Assembly (NCBI GenBank): GCA_018268015.1
Contig: JAFDXJ010000053.1
Coordinates: forward strand, 124,001 to 188,000
Source: Bacteroidota bacterium
GTDB lineage: Bacteria > Bacteroidota > Bacteroidia > Chitinophagales > Chitinophagaceae
Length of the DNA: 64,000 bases
Reading direction: 5' to 3'
The first letter of the stretch is position 1. Each line of letters opens with the position of its first letter. Below are positions 28,101 to 36,133 of this stretch, one piece after another. The notes beneath the pieces were generated by a model. It was not told where the DNA came from, searched no databases, and was given only the letters and a program-made list of their open reading frames with translations. The position numbers and the translations under genes were made by a program.

Positions 28101-28251
28101 GCGCTTGCCATAAGTCGCCATCATAACAATAAATAAGTGTTTGGCCATCCGGAGTCAGTGTAGGGCTACTTACAAATAATGGTGTAGTGAGCTGTGTATG
28201 CCCAATGAGTTGACAAAACAGGCATACAAAGGCAATCATAATTACTCTCAT
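25105..28251 (-). CDS. Tricorn-like S41 peptidase with N-terminal beta-propellers
   Basis: The 1048-residue secreted protein has a signal peptide (starting MRVIMIAFVCLFC), WD40/TolB-like propeller repeats over about 25-640 (LTPDGQTLIYCYDGDLW, VSPDGKWLAFSNSQ, WSPDGKYIYFTSDR), a tricorn core with a PDZ domain (about 760-860), and a C-terminal S41 domain with the SDGEMTAAGFKALKLGKILG nucleophile Ser and the upstream ELNSSHFGF histidine. It probably degrades peptides in the periplasm or outside. I placed the start at 28249-28251 because it gives a standard signal peptide; 16 more residues are possible. Confidence 0.92.
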   Translation of the reverse strand: MRVIMIAFVCLFCQLIGHTQLTTPLFVSSPTLTPDGQTLIYCYDGDLWQAPVSGGVSTRLTAMQGYSANPKVSPDGKWLAFSNSQFGNSDVYIMPLHGGDITRLTFHSANDMVDSWSWDSKTIYFTSNRYSRMSEYKISISGGTPQRVFSDNMFDYTHNAFENPLSGEIYFDDSWESAFFANRIGYKGPFNPDIQSYNPLSKKYTRYTDWEGKDMWATTDKKGEIFFASDEANGQYNLYTFEKGVKTPLTYFSTSLMYPFVSANGNKVVFEKDFQIFVYDVASKNTSLIPLQVYKNSTLGTSQNFNVKGKISSFSVSNDGKKIAFISRGKLFVSDTKGKFIKQLTTLSRETVKEVYWLADNETLLYGQTYKGFENLYTQKAEGNSEEKQITNLSKNCRSFAFNSDKSKAIFLCGADEVRQLDIPNMKTSVLVKDEIWGLENAAPSFSPDDRYVMYTAYRNFEQDIFLYRMADGKISNLTNTGVSESDPVWSPDGKYIYFTSDRTHPSYPRGPENQKLYRMPLQKLFDPFRSDMFDSLFTKSSEAGKKGNDTSKNAMAKKPEIKIDFEDIMSRVEEIGPGFGMQSLVTAIQKNNKTFLYFISNHQEGKPSLWKLTFEPFEDTKTEPVNNIMGYAGIEGSKDQYYVLNNGNINKLDLDRNTTDKVDMNYPFTINLNDEFNQMFYEAWGDLQENYYNESFNGINWQAIRDRYATYLPYLQTRADFRILMNNMMGELNSSHFGFSTSGNDEKTFYKIVTAANGIVFNDKNPYLVDHVIKNGCADLSDQPIQKGDELISVDGIKVSPTQNREYYFMHAEIPDEITLGFKRNEKEYTVKIHPETMNAMSGQLYDEWIDANKKRVDQLSNKQIGYVYMKDMTETSLDKFQKDMVSDDVAGKKALILDLRYNTGGNVHDAVLQMLSQKPYLEWKYRGGKMSPQPDFAPAAKPIILLINEQTLSDGEMTAAGFKALKLGKILGNATYRWIIFTTSNQLVDGSTVRLPSWGCYTLDGKNLEQTGVTPDILIKNTFEDRMQGNDPQIKAAVDEIMKELK

Positions 28252-28340
28252 ACAAAGATTTTTATTTCTAATGATGGACAAGTTATTAATTAATATCATT
28301 TGAAAAAAAAATGATATCCTGAAAATGAGAAATTGAAAAT

Positions 28341-29447
28341 CTATGGGGTGTTTTTTCTATTCGATAACAGATCCATTATTTCATCTACGAATTTTTCCAG
28401 TTTTCCATTATCAAAAAATGGGATATGATATTCAAATGTTTTGGCTTTTTCCAAAGTTTCCCCGAGCACATCATTCGGGCTCATTTCCATACACCATTTT
28501 TGAGCGGATAAATGAGAGGCAAGGTATTCCTGTTCTGACTGTCCCGGGGTTGGAATCATGATAGACTTTTTTGAAAGGGACAACACTTCCATAACAGAAG
28601 TATAACCGGAACGGCAAATGATGAATTCACTTTCCCTGATCAATTTTTCAAGCTGGATGGTTTCTAAATGATTGATAACTGTGCAATGATTATGGATTTG
28701 CTGTTTGTATTCTTTTGCGGGTTTTCCCAGTAAAACAATGGATTGCTCCGGGATATTTTGTATTGAAGAAAGAATTTTATTTTCTAAAATACTTCGTTGT
28801 GGTTCCGGCCCTGATATCAGGAAGAGCCATTTTATGGAGAAAGGTAATTCGCCGGATTTATGGAATCGGGAAAGAGGACCGATATAACGTACAGGTATTT
28901 GTGGTAGATTTTGTGGATGCGAAAGATCTCCGGCAATATTTTTTTCGCCTTCGAAATCCGGAATCCAACATAAAGTGAATTGATTAATAAAGTGGTAATT
29001 AATTTTTTGAATTATTTTTTGTAAAAAAGAAAAGGGTGTCTTAATGGCCAATTGATGTGTTATAAAAATACAGGGAATATCCGGGTGCGATAATCCAAAG
29101 CGATTATCAGAAATGATCAGGTCAATTTTTTCATTTCGTACAATTTTTTTCAGCCATTTTTTTTCTGAATAAATAGAATAGGAAATTTTAGGAACCTGGA
29201 TTAAAATTTTCCATGGCAGGAGTGATTTTTTTTTGGAGTAATGTACCGTATATCCATTTAAAGGAAAATTTAATATACCTGGGAATTCTTTTTTCAATAA
29301 TTCAAGTTGCGTGGGTGTTCCGGCTATAACTACCTCAACTGCAACATTTTGTAATGCTCTTATAATAGGAATGCAACGTGTTGTATGCCCCAATCCCCAA
29401 TCCAATGGAGCCACTAAAACTTTATATTTGTACTTATTTTTTATCAA
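28341..29447 (-). CDS. GT-B-fold glycosyltransferase, MurG/GT28-like
   Basis: The 368-residue protein has the two-Rossmann GT-B layout. The N-terminal part shows APLDWGLGHTTRCIPIIRAL (about 13-32), the glycine-rich acceptor loop of this group. The C-terminal part holds CRSGYTSVMEVLSLSKKSIMIPTPGQSEQEYLA (about 272-304), resembling the nucleotide-sugar site of UDP-GlcNAc transferases. Donor and acceptor are unknown. It shares no operon signal with the protease 89 bases downstream, and it diverges from the small lipoprotein gene. Confidence 0.8.
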   Translation of the reverse strand: MIKNKYKYKVLVAPLDWGLGHTTRCIPIIRALQNVAVEVVIAGTPTQLELLKKEFPGILNFPLNGYTVHYSKKKSLLPWKILIQVPKISYSIYSEKKWLKKIVRNEKIDLIISDNRFGLSHPDIPCIFITHQLAIKTPFSFLQKIIQKINYHFINQFTLCWIPDFEGEKNIAGDLSHPQNLPQIPVRYIGPLSRFHKSGELPFSIKWLFLISGPEPQRSILENKILSSIQNIPEQSIVLLGKPAKEYKQQIHNHCTVINHLETIQLEKLIRESEFIICRSGYTSVMEVLSLSKKSIMIPTPGQSEQEYLASHLSAQKWCMEMSPNDVLGETLEKAKTFEYHIPFFDNGKLEKFVDEIMDLLSNRKNTP

Positions 29448-29500
29448 TTCCGTTTTAATTTTTTAAATCAATCATTTTTTTCTAATTTTAAATAATAACG

Positions 29501-29626
29501 ATGCCAAGAAAGAAAACTATTTTACTTTTATCTTTATTGATTACTCTATGTGTTTTTTCAAGTTGCAGGAGCAGTAAATATAATAGTAAATGTGGTTGCC
29601 CGACACACAGAGGTATAGTTGGATAA
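29501..29626 (+). CDS. Small lipoprotein (41 residues)
   Basis: Starting from ATG at 29501 the frame encodes a basic N-terminus (MPRKK), a hydrophobic stretch, a lipobox VFSSC with the acylated Cys at residue 22, and a short mature peptide with serine-rich residues, a CGCP motif and a final GIVG. The frame is closed by TAA at 29624-29626. The mature part is only about 20 residues long. Function is unknown; the lipobox and clean signal make a real gene likely. The 82-residue gene follows 27 bases later, so they may share a transcript. Confidence 0.65.
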   Translation: MPRKKTILLLSLLITLCVFSSCRSSKYNSKCGCPTHRGIVG

Positions 29627-29653
29627 TTTTTTTCATAATTAAAACCAGGATTT

Positions 29654-29902
29654 ATGCTCCCCTCCAATCGCGATTTGCTGGTATTGACAAAATTTTTTGA
29701 TGAAGGTTCGCCCTTTCATTTGCAGGAAGTAGAAATGTTAAACAAAATACTGAAAACGGTAGAACATTTTTCTGTGTTTTGTGGCGCTAATGAAATTTTT
29801 GATATCAATAAGTATGAAATTGTTCACCGGCCTTATGAAATACAAGCCGTTTTAAAGAACAAAAATTTAAAACCTTTTGTTTTTATTATCAATAAAAATT
29901 AA
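29654..29902 (+). CDS. Small conserved-looking protein of unknown function
   Basis: The 82-residue soluble product has no signal peptide or transmembrane helix. It shows a mixed alpha/beta pattern (LLVLTKFFDEGSPFHLQEVEMLNKIL, then FCGANEIFDINKYEIVHRPYEI, then LKPFVFIINKN). No named family is recognised. It ends 29 bases before the convergent aminotransferase. Confidence 0.6.
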   Translation: MLPSNRDLLVLTKFFDEGSPFHLQEVEMLNKILKTVEHFSVFCGANEIFDINKYEIVHRPYEIQAVLKNKNLKPFVFIINKN

Positions 29903-29931
29903 GTAGGCTTCGGAATTTTTATACTTATCAC

Positions 29932-31188
29932 TTATTTTAATTTTTTCAATGCTTCTTCCAATTGGGCAAAGAGGCCGTCTAAATCTTCCAGTTTACAAGT
30001 GCCTACACTAAGCCGATACCAGGGTGAATGCTCCTCAGCGCCAAATGCATAGAAAGGAACAACGGCCAATTTTGCTTCATCTAAAATGTAAGAAGTAATA
30101 TCTCTTTGCGTTTCTAATACCCGGTCATTTATTTTTTTCCCTTTAAGATCAAATTTAAGCGTGAGATAAATAGCGGCTTGAGGTATAATGGCATCCACCG
30201 GAAAGCCTTTATCCCGCAGCTTTATAAAGGCATCATAAATTTTTTCAAGCCTTTCAGATAAAGCTGCTTTAAAGTGGCTAAAATAATCGCTGATATAGGC
30301 ATCTTCCAGTAAAAATTTTGACAAAGCTTTTTGTTCTGCCATAGGCGCCCATGTACCCATATGTGTAAGTAAAGACCGCATTTTAGCAATGACTTTTTCA
30401 GGGCCAAGGCTCCAGCCTACTCGTACTCCGGTGGCCGCAAATGCTTTAGAAATACCACTAATAAAAATGGTAAACTCTTTCATTTCAGGCATAAGAGAAA
30501 CAGGGTTATAATGTTTGGTTTTACCATAAGTAAGGGTAAAATACATTTGATCAAACATGACATATAATTTTTTCTCATCTGCCCCACGCTTTTTATTTTC
30601 GGCAACGACTAATTGACAAATCTTTTCCAGTTCTTCTTTTTCCAATGTAGTGCCGGTAGGGTTTTGTGGCGTACAAAGACAAAGCAGGGTGGCATCTTTT
30701 AAATGAGGTTCCACTTCTGCAGCTGTGGGCATAAAATTATTCTCTACGGTAGTTTCAATGACACAGTGAATACCTTTATTGATATAGGTATAATGGTTAT
30801 TATTCCATGAAGGAACAGCATAAATCACTTTATCACCCTCATCTACTAAAATGGCAAAGACCCCATAAATCAATGGCCTGCCACCGGATGCAATAAGAAT
30901 TTCGGAGGGATCATAATCCAGATTATTCCATTTTTTAGCAAAATGGCTAACAGACTTACGAAGTTCTATGATGCCTTGTGCAGCAGGGTAATTGGTATTT
31001 TTCTCCTTATAAGAATCAATGATCATTTGCTCCATAAGCCCGGGTATGGGAAAAATTTTTGGATCAAAATCACCAATGGTATAATTATAAATTTTTTCTC
31101 CTGCATGGACACGAGCACTTATTTCATTGCCCAGTTTTACGATTTCAGATCCTTTAAGGTTTTCTGCTAAATGGCTCAATTTGGTCAT
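29932..31188 (-). CDS. Class I/II pyridoxal-phosphate aminotransferase
   Basis: The 418-residue enzyme belongs to the aspartate/aromatic aminotransferase fold type I. Visible marks are YTIGDFDPKIFPIP near the N-terminus, the cofactor pocket NPTGTTL, MFDQMYFTLTY, and the Schiff-base lysine in SGISKAFAATGVRVGW (near residue 241). The C-terminal YRLSVGTC holds the substrate-carboxylate arginine. The amino acid acted on is not determined. It is divergent from the signalling operon; the 142-base gap contains two CRP/FNR-like palindromes. Confidence 0.9.
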   Translation of the reverse strand: MTKLSHLAENLKGSEIVKLGNEISARVHAGEKIYNYTIGDFDPKIFPIPGLMEQMIIDSYKEKNTNYPAAQGIIELRKSVSHFAKKWNNLDYDPSEILIASGGRPLIYGVFAILVDEGDKVIYAVPSWNNNHYTYINKGIHCVIETTVENNFMPTAAEVEPHLKDATLLCLCTPQNPTGTTLEKEELEKICQLVVAENKKRGADEKKLYVMFDQMYFTLTYGKTKHYNPVSLMPEMKEFTIFISGISKAFAATGVRVGWSLGPEKVIAKMRSLLTHMGTWAPMAEQKALSKFLLEDAYISDYFSHFKAALSERLEKIYDAFIKLRDKGFPVDAIIPQAAIYLTLKFDLKGKKINDRVLETQRDITSYILDEAKLAVVPFYAFGAEEHSPWYRLSVGTCKLEDLDGLFAQLEEALKKLK

Positions 31189-31238
31189 ATCTATAATTTG
31201 GAGGAATATAAAAAATAATTATTACTTTACGTAAACGG

Positions 31239-31282
31239 TGTGAAAAATCACATCTAAAAAGTGAAAAATCACCTTTTTTCAC
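31239..31282. promoter_or_regulatory. Tandem CRP/FNR-like palindromes between the aminotransferase and signalling operon
   Basis: TGTGA-AAAA-TCACA (31239-31252) is a perfect dyad. A second copy, GTGA-AAAA-TCAC, lies at 31261-31272, exactly 21 bases (two helical turns) away. A TTTTTTCAC at 31274-31282 can further pair with the second copy. A box TAATATTG (31297-31304, one mismatch to TAnnTTTG) follows, so the second palindrome would sit near -42 and the first near -63. Confidence 0.5.
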
Positions 31283-31330
31283 CTGTACACTGATTTTAAT
31301 ATTGCATTATATAAAACCAAAAAGTGTAAA

Positions 31331-31696
31331 ATGAATCAATTAAGCCATGAAGATATTGAACAGATCAATAACATGAAAAATTATTTAGATCAATTACCTC
31401 TAAATGCTCAGTCCAAGAAAGCCTACTGTTTCAGAATCACCGTTGAAGATATCCAAAAGCTGCTTTCGCAAAGTAATAATGGTCATGATCTGGATGGGCT
31501 TCGAATCTATCTTGGGGCTCATCTGTTGGATGGTAGTATGGTACCCAATATTCATATCATTGCTTGCGAAAAGGACGAAGACGATTGCTATAATGATTTT
31601 ATACCCGCATCTGAAGACTCCAAAAAACAAGTATTTCCATTAGTAGCTCATGGAAGACCCTGCCCCACTGATTGTACTAAAAAGAAATTGGTTTAA
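31331..31696 (+). CDS. Unknown protein, first gene of the signalling operon
   Basis: The 121-residue soluble protein has a helical N-terminus (about 1-50) and a beta-rich C-terminal half (LRIYLGAHLLDGSMVPNIHIIACEKDEDD, then FPLVAHGRPCPTDC). The closing HGRPCPTDC with two cysteines and a histidine may bind metal or form a disulfide; this is speculation. No known family is recognised. It precedes the seven-helix protein by 15 bases and is probably cotranscribed with it, the kinase and the regulator. Confidence 0.7.
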   Translation: MNQLSHEDIEQINNMKNYLDQLPLNAQSKKAYCFRITVEDIQKLLSQSNNGHDLDGLRIYLGAHLLDGSMVPNIHIIACEKDEDDCYNDFIPASEDSKKQVFPLVAHGRPCPTDCTKKKLV

Positions 31697-31711
31697 AATC
31701 AAATTTAAAAT

Positions 31712-32368
31712 ATGTTTCATTATATCATCGGATTTTCAGATACTATTTTACCCGTTCTTGCCTTAATCGTTTTTTTTCTTTTATGGAGGAAAATTGGCGG
31801 CAAAGAAAAACTGCTTTTTTATTTTTTATGGATCAATTTTATCATCTTTGGCAGTACTAATGTCCTGGCTGCCCATAAGATTAATAATTTATTTTTATAC
31901 CATATTTATGCCCTGGTAGAATTGTGGTTAATGGGATATTATATTGTTGCTCACTTACTCTACAAAAAGTCACTTTGGTTTAAGATATGCCTGGGTTATT
32001 CCATATTATGGGTTTTAGATATTATACTATTGGAGCCGCTCAATACATTTCCAAGCTTTTCCGGCGGGCTTTCCAATTTAATCCTCATGGTCATTTCGAT
32101 GGTGTACTTGTTACGTCTTGCAAAAAGTGATGAAATATTGTATTTTCAAAAAGTACCGGCATTTTGGATTGTCAGCGCATTCCTTATTTCCTGTTCATTT
32201 CTTATTTTAGGATATGTGATGTATAATTTTTATGTGGTTAACAGATTGCCGGAATTGGGAAATCAAATCACTACGATTCTTTATATCAGTACAATCCTTA
32301 AATTTACGCTCATCATTTTTGGATTATTATGTTACAGGCGTCCTCGAACTCAATTATTTTTATTGTAG
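31712..32368 (+). CDS. Seven-helix membrane protein, likely sensor module
   Basis: The 218-residue protein is almost all membrane: predicted helices at about 5-26, 33-54, 57-84, 89-107, 117-137, 148-175 and 187-210. There is no signal peptide and no enzyme motif. Its 3' end overlaps the start of the histidine kinase gene by 40 bases, which indicates tight coupling. The arrangement suggests a detached seven-transmembrane sensory unit for the kinase, similar in plan to 7TM receptors fused to kinases, but here encoded separately. That role is inferred from context. Confidence 0.8.
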   Translation: MFHYIIGFSDTILPVLALIVFFLLWRKIGGKEKLLFYFLWINFIIFGSTNVLAAHKINNLFLYHIYALVELWLMGYYIVAHLLYKKSLWFKICLGYSILWVLDIILLEPLNTFPSFSGGLSNLILMVISMVYLLRLAKSDEILYFQKVPAFWIVSAFLISCSFLILGYVMYNFYVVNRLPELGNQITTILYISTILKFTLIIFGLLCYRRPRTQLFLL

Positions 32369-33117
32369 TAGGCACACTGATTATTCTCTTTTTTGTATTA
32401 TTCTTTTATCTTTTTATGATACAGTTGCATCAGCGCCGTGCTCTGTATCAAAAAGAAATATTCGATATGAAAACGGAATATGAACAAACCATTTTTAAAT
32501 CACAACTGGAGATACAGGAACAAACATTTAAAAATATTAGTCAGGAAATCCATGACAATATTGGCCAGGTCTTAAGCTTGGCTAAACTTAACCTAAATGT
32601 TATTCCAAAAAATGAAGCATCGGAAAAAATAGAGCTTACTGAAGAATTACTCTCTAAAGCAATTAATGATTTAAGAGACCTGAGTAAAAGCTTAAGCGCT
32701 GAAAAAATTGCGGATACAGGCCTTATTAATGCTCTGGAACATGAAATGAGCATTATTGAAAAAGTGACAAAAAATATAAAAGTCCAATTTTCCTACAATG
32801 AGGGGCCTGTACTTATTTCCCGTGAGCAAATTATCGTAACTTTCCGTATAATACAGGAATTGCTTCAAAACATTATTAAACATGCCAATGCTTCTATTAT
32901 AAAATTGGAATTGATCGGATCAGAAAATAAGACAACGCTCCTTTTGGAGGATAATGGGATAGGGTTTGAAAAAGAAGACCTTGAAGAAAACAAGACAGGT
33001 ATAGGTTTGAAAAATATTCAACAAAGATGTAAATTAATTGGTGCAGATTTTTACCTGGATTCTAAGCGTGGTCATGGAACATATATTAAAATAATTATTC
33101 AACATACAATCCTTTGA
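32329..33117 (+). CDS. Sensor histidine kinase, HisKA_3 (NarL partner) type
   Basis: The 262-residue kinase has one N-terminal membrane helix (about 8-30), a coiled-coil signalling helix (about 35-68), a dimerisation/phosphoacceptor domain with H75 in SQEIHDNIGQ, and a HATPase_c domain with N box (QELLQNIIKHANAS), G1 (LLLEDNGIGFE) and G2 (GIGLKNIQQRC). No extracytoplasmic sensory domain exists, so input probably comes from the neighbouring seven-helix protein. It ends directly before the response regulator with no gap. Confidence 0.92.
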   Translation: MLQASSNSIIFIVVGTLIILFFVLFFYLFMIQLHQRRALYQKEIFDMKTEYEQTIFKSQLEIQEQTFKNISQEIHDNIGQVLSLAKLNLNVIPKNEASEKIELTEELLSKAINDLRDLSKSLSAEKIADTGLINALEHEMSIIEKVTKNIKVQFSYNEGPVLISREQIIVTFRIIQELLQNIIKHANASIIKLELIGSENKTTLLLEDNGIGFEKEDLEENKTGIGLKNIQQRCKLIGADFYLDSKRGHGTYIKIIIQHTIL

Positions 33118-33756
33118 ATGAAAAAAGTTGCTTTAGTAGATGATCACATTTTATTAAGAAGTGGTCTGGCATCTGTTATTGGAAGCTTTGAAGGTTTTGA
33201 AATTGTTTTTGAAGCAGATAATGGGAAAGAATTTATTGAAAAACTTCAAACTAAACCGCAACCCGACATTGTACTACTGGATATTTCAATGCCCGTCATG
33301 AACGGCTTTGAAACAGCACAATGGATAAATAAAAATCTTCCCGAAATAAAAGTTATTGTATTATCCATGATGGATGATGATACATCCATCATACGGATGA
33401 TCCGTTATGGTGCCAGAGGATATTTATTGAAAGACAGTAAGCCGGCTGTTTTGAAAAATGCATTAAATGAGATATTGGAGAAAGGCTATTTCTTCAATGA
33501 TCTTGTCAGTGGTAAAATGGTACACCTGGCTCAAAAAAATAACGGCACACCTACTCCGGAAAGTCTAACGGAAAAAGAGATTGATTTTTTAAAATTATGT
33601 TGTACAGAAAAAGCATATAAGGAAATTGCTACTGAAATGAATATTTCTCCCAGGGCAGTTGAAACACTTCGATCCAATTTATTTGATAAATTAAATATTC
33701 AAACCCGTGTGGGTTTGGTACTCTATACCATAAAACAAGGTATCATTAAGCTTTAA
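33118..33756 (+). CDS. NarL/FixJ-type response regulator
   Basis: The 212-residue regulator has a receiver domain (D8/D9 pocket, phosphoacceptor D55 in LLDISMPVMNG, K in LLKDSKP) and a C-terminal LuxR-type helix-turn-helix (TEKEIDFLKLCCTEKAYKEIATEMNISPRAVETLRSN in overlapping pieces, about 150-190). It starts on the base after the kinase stop codon and is its likely partner. Its stop abuts the convergent M16 peptidase stop. Targets are unknown. Confidence 0.93.
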   Translation: MKKVALVDDHILLRSGLASVIGSFEGFEIVFEADNGKEFIEKLQTKPQPDIVLLDISMPVMNGFETAQWINKNLPEIKVIVLSMMDDDTSIIRMIRYGARGYLLKDSKPAVLKNALNEILEKGYFFNDLVSGKMVHLAQKNNGTPTPESLTEKEIDFLKLCCTEKAYKEIATEMNISPRAVETLRSNLFDKLNIQTRVGLVLYTIKQGIIKL

Positions 33757-34992
33757 TTATTTCTTGAAATAATACAGTGTGTTACTGTTTTCTTCCTTAA
33801 AGGTTTTTTGAGCTGATTCAAGAATATGATCAATATTGATGGACTGGTATTTTTCCAATTCTTTATTCATCAGGTTTGCATTTCCCATCAATTCATAAAA
33901 AGACAGATTCGTAGCACGACTCATAATACTCATATCTTCAAAGACCGTTATACTTTCTGTTTTGTTTTTTACTTTTTGTAGTTCCTGGTCTTCCAATAAA
34001 TGTGATTTTAAAAGGTCCAATTCTTCTTCAACGGCATTTTCGGCGTCTTGCATTTTAACACCTGGTACTAACTTTCCTTCAATGGAAATCAGGCCGGGTT
34101 CTACATTTCCAAAATGATAACACGAAATACTACTAAATAATTTTTTCTTTTTTACCAGGCTTTCATATAACCTGGAGGAGTTGCCACCACTCAATATTTC
34201 AGAAATCAGGTCAATAGCATAATATCCTTGATCCATTCTTCCCGGTATATGCCAGGTTTTATACAATGCATTCAATGGCACCTCTTCATATACTTCTTTT
34301 TTCCGCGCTTCTTTTTGTTCTGGTTCTTCGGGTAAATGACGTATATATTTTTCACCGGGTGGGATGTTTCCAAACCATTTTTTGGCTAAAGTTTCTACCT
34401 GATCAAAAGTTACATGGCCTCCAATGGCCAGGATGGCATTCATGGGGTTATAATGTTTTTTAAAGAATGATTTAACATCCTCCATGCGCGCCTTTTCTAT
34501 ATGGCTCAGTTCCTTTCCAATAGTCATCCATCTGTATGGATGTATTTGAAAACTCAGCTCCCGTATAAGGTGCCATGCATTGCCATAAGGTTTATTGATA
34601 TAATGTTCTTTAAATTCTTCACATACAACTTTTCGTTGCACTTCCAGGCTTTCTTCACTAAAGGCAAGACTGAGCATTCGGTCGCTCTCCAACCAGAATG
34701 CCGTTTCTAAATTTTTTGCCGGTACCTGGCAATAATAATTTGTAAGGTCATCTGTGGTAAATGCATTATTCTGCCCACCTGCAATTTGTAGGGGTTCATC
34801 ATAGCTGGGGATATGTAAACTGCCACCAAACATCAGGTGTTCAAACAAATGGGCAAAACCGGTTTGTTCCGGATCTTCATCCTTTGCACCTACATCATAT
34901 AAAACATTTACCATAGCCATAGGTGTAGAATGATCTTCATGAACAATGACACGCAAACCATTATCTAAAATAAATTTTTTAAAATTGATCAT
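33757..34992 (-). CDS. M16-family zinc peptidase
   Basis: The 411-residue protein has the inverted zinc motif HLFEH (about 47-51, in FAHLFEHLMFGG) and a downstream glutamate in CEEFKEHYINKPYG, followed by the second, inactive M16 domain. This size corresponds to a single processing-peptidase-like subunit. No signal peptide is visible, so it is likely cytoplasmic or uses an atypical route. It could clear peptides or signal sequences. It is convergent with the response regulator, sharing zero spacing. Confidence 0.9.
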   Translation of the reverse strand: MINFKKFILDNGLRVIVHEDHSTPMAMVNVLYDVGAKDEDPEQTGFAHLFEHLMFGGSLHIPSYDEPLQIAGGQNNAFTTDDLTNYYCQVPAKNLETAFWLESDRMLSLAFSEESLEVQRKVVCEEFKEHYINKPYGNAWHLIRELSFQIHPYRWMTIGKELSHIEKARMEDVKSFFKKHYNPMNAILAIGGHVTFDQVETLAKKWFGNIPPGEKYIRHLPEEPEQKEARKKEVYEEVPLNALYKTWHIPGRMDQGYYAIDLISEILSGGNSSRLYESLVKKKKLFSSISCYHFGNVEPGLISIEGKLVPGVKMQDAENAVEEELDLLKSHLLEDQELQKVKNKTESITVFEDMSIMSRATNLSFYELMGNANLMNKELEKYQSINIDHILESAQKTFKEENSNTLYYFKK

Positions 34993-35037
34993 GTATTCCT
35001 TTCTATAAAAAGTGAAATTGAGTGAACCCTATATCTA

Positions 35038-36096
35038 TTAATTTAAAGAGGGGTCTTGAATTTTCATCAGATCTTCATCCTGCTTTATTTTTTTCTCCCA
35101 GTTCCAGGCTGTCCCCATCATATCATCCAGGGAGTATTGGATCTGCCAGCCCAATGATTTTACGGCATAATCATTATTGGCATAAATAGCAATAACATCA
35201 CCGGGGCGGGGCTCCGTAATTTTAAAATTTAATGCTACTCCGGAAACTTTTTCAAATGCTTTAATGGCTTCCAGGACGGTTACGCCATTTCCCGTACCAA
35301 GATTAAAAATTTCCGTCTTACTTTTATTTTTAGCTTCTATCAAATATTGCAGGGCCAGTGTATGAGCATGTGCGATATCACAAACATGAATATAATCTCT
35401 TATACAACTTCCATCCCGGGTATCAAATTGATCGCCATAGACTTGCAATTGGTTGATTTTGCCAATGGCGGTCTGCGTAATCCCCGGTACAAGATTTTGC
35501 GGTTTACCCAAGGGTAATTCCCCTATGAGTGCGGATGGATGAGCGCCTACCGGGTTGAAGTACCTTAATAAAACGCAATTTATTTCATCATGTGCTTTTA
35601 CGTATTCACGGATAATTTCTTCACCCATTTGCTTCGTAGCGCCATAAGGGGACTCTGCTTTTTTTATAGGAGAATTTTCCGTAACAGGTATGGAGTCCGG
35701 GTTTCCATAAACCGTACAGGAAGAAGAAAATACGAAATGGGGAATTGAAAATTCACGCATGCATTTTAATAAATTGATGAGTGAAAAAAGATTATTTTCG
35801 AAATACATGAGTGGATGTTGCACCGATTCCCCAACGGCTTTATAAGCGGCAAAATGAATGATGCCGGTTATGTCTTGATTTTCCTGGAAGACAGCTCTGG
35901 TCTCATCATAATTTTTTAAGTCAACTGTATAGTTTTTTAATTTTTTCCCGGTAATTTTTTCAATACCATTTAATAAATAAGTAGTGGATCTGGAATTATC
36001 ATCAATACTGATCACATCAAATCCATTTTCTATTAAATCCACGATTGTATGAGAGCCAATATATCCACAGCCTCCTGTGACTAATATTTTTTTCAT
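35038..36096 (-). CDS. galE: UDP-glucose 4-epimerase
   Basis: GalE interconverts UDP-glucose and UDP-galactose for surface polysaccharide and galactose metabolism. The 352-residue protein has the NAD-binding GGCGYIGSHT (about 7-16), FSSSCTVYG, the catalytic YGATK (SPYGATKQMGE, YxxxK type), the substrate-site LRYFNPVGAHPSALIGE and IRDYIHVCD. It is transcribed separately from the M16 gene downstream (45-base gap) and has a minus-strand promoter box 14 bases upstream. Confidence 0.95.
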   Translation of the reverse strand: MKKILVTGGCGYIGSHTIVDLIENGFDVISIDDNSRSTTYLLNGIEKITGKKLKNYTVDLKNYDETRAVFQENQDITGIIHFAAYKAVGESVQHPLMYFENNLFSLINLLKCMREFSIPHFVFSSSCTVYGNPDSIPVTENSPIKKAESPYGATKQMGEEIIREYVKAHDEINCVLLRYFNPVGAHPSALIGELPLGKPQNLVPGITQTAIGKINQLQVYGDQFDTRDGSCIRDYIHVCDIAHAHTLALQYLIEAKNKSKTEIFNLGTGNGVTVLEAIKAFEKVSGVALNFKITEPRPGDVIAIYANNDYAVKSLGWQIQYSLDDMMGTAWNWEKKIKQDEDLMKIQDPSLN

Positions 36097-36110
36097 AAAA
36101 AATTTATTGG

Positions 36111-36118
36111 CAAAAATA
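36111..36118 (-). promoter_or_regulatory. Candidate -7 element for galE
   Basis: The minus strand reads TATTTTTG, an exact TAnnTTTG match, 14 bases before the galE start. Confidence 0.5.
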
Positions 36119-36133
36119 CAAAAAGAAAAGCGT

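Noticed and set aside
31239..31282. Short repeats as a CRISPR array
   Set aside because: Only two 12-base copies with a 9-base spacer; no cas genes. They fit operator sites better.
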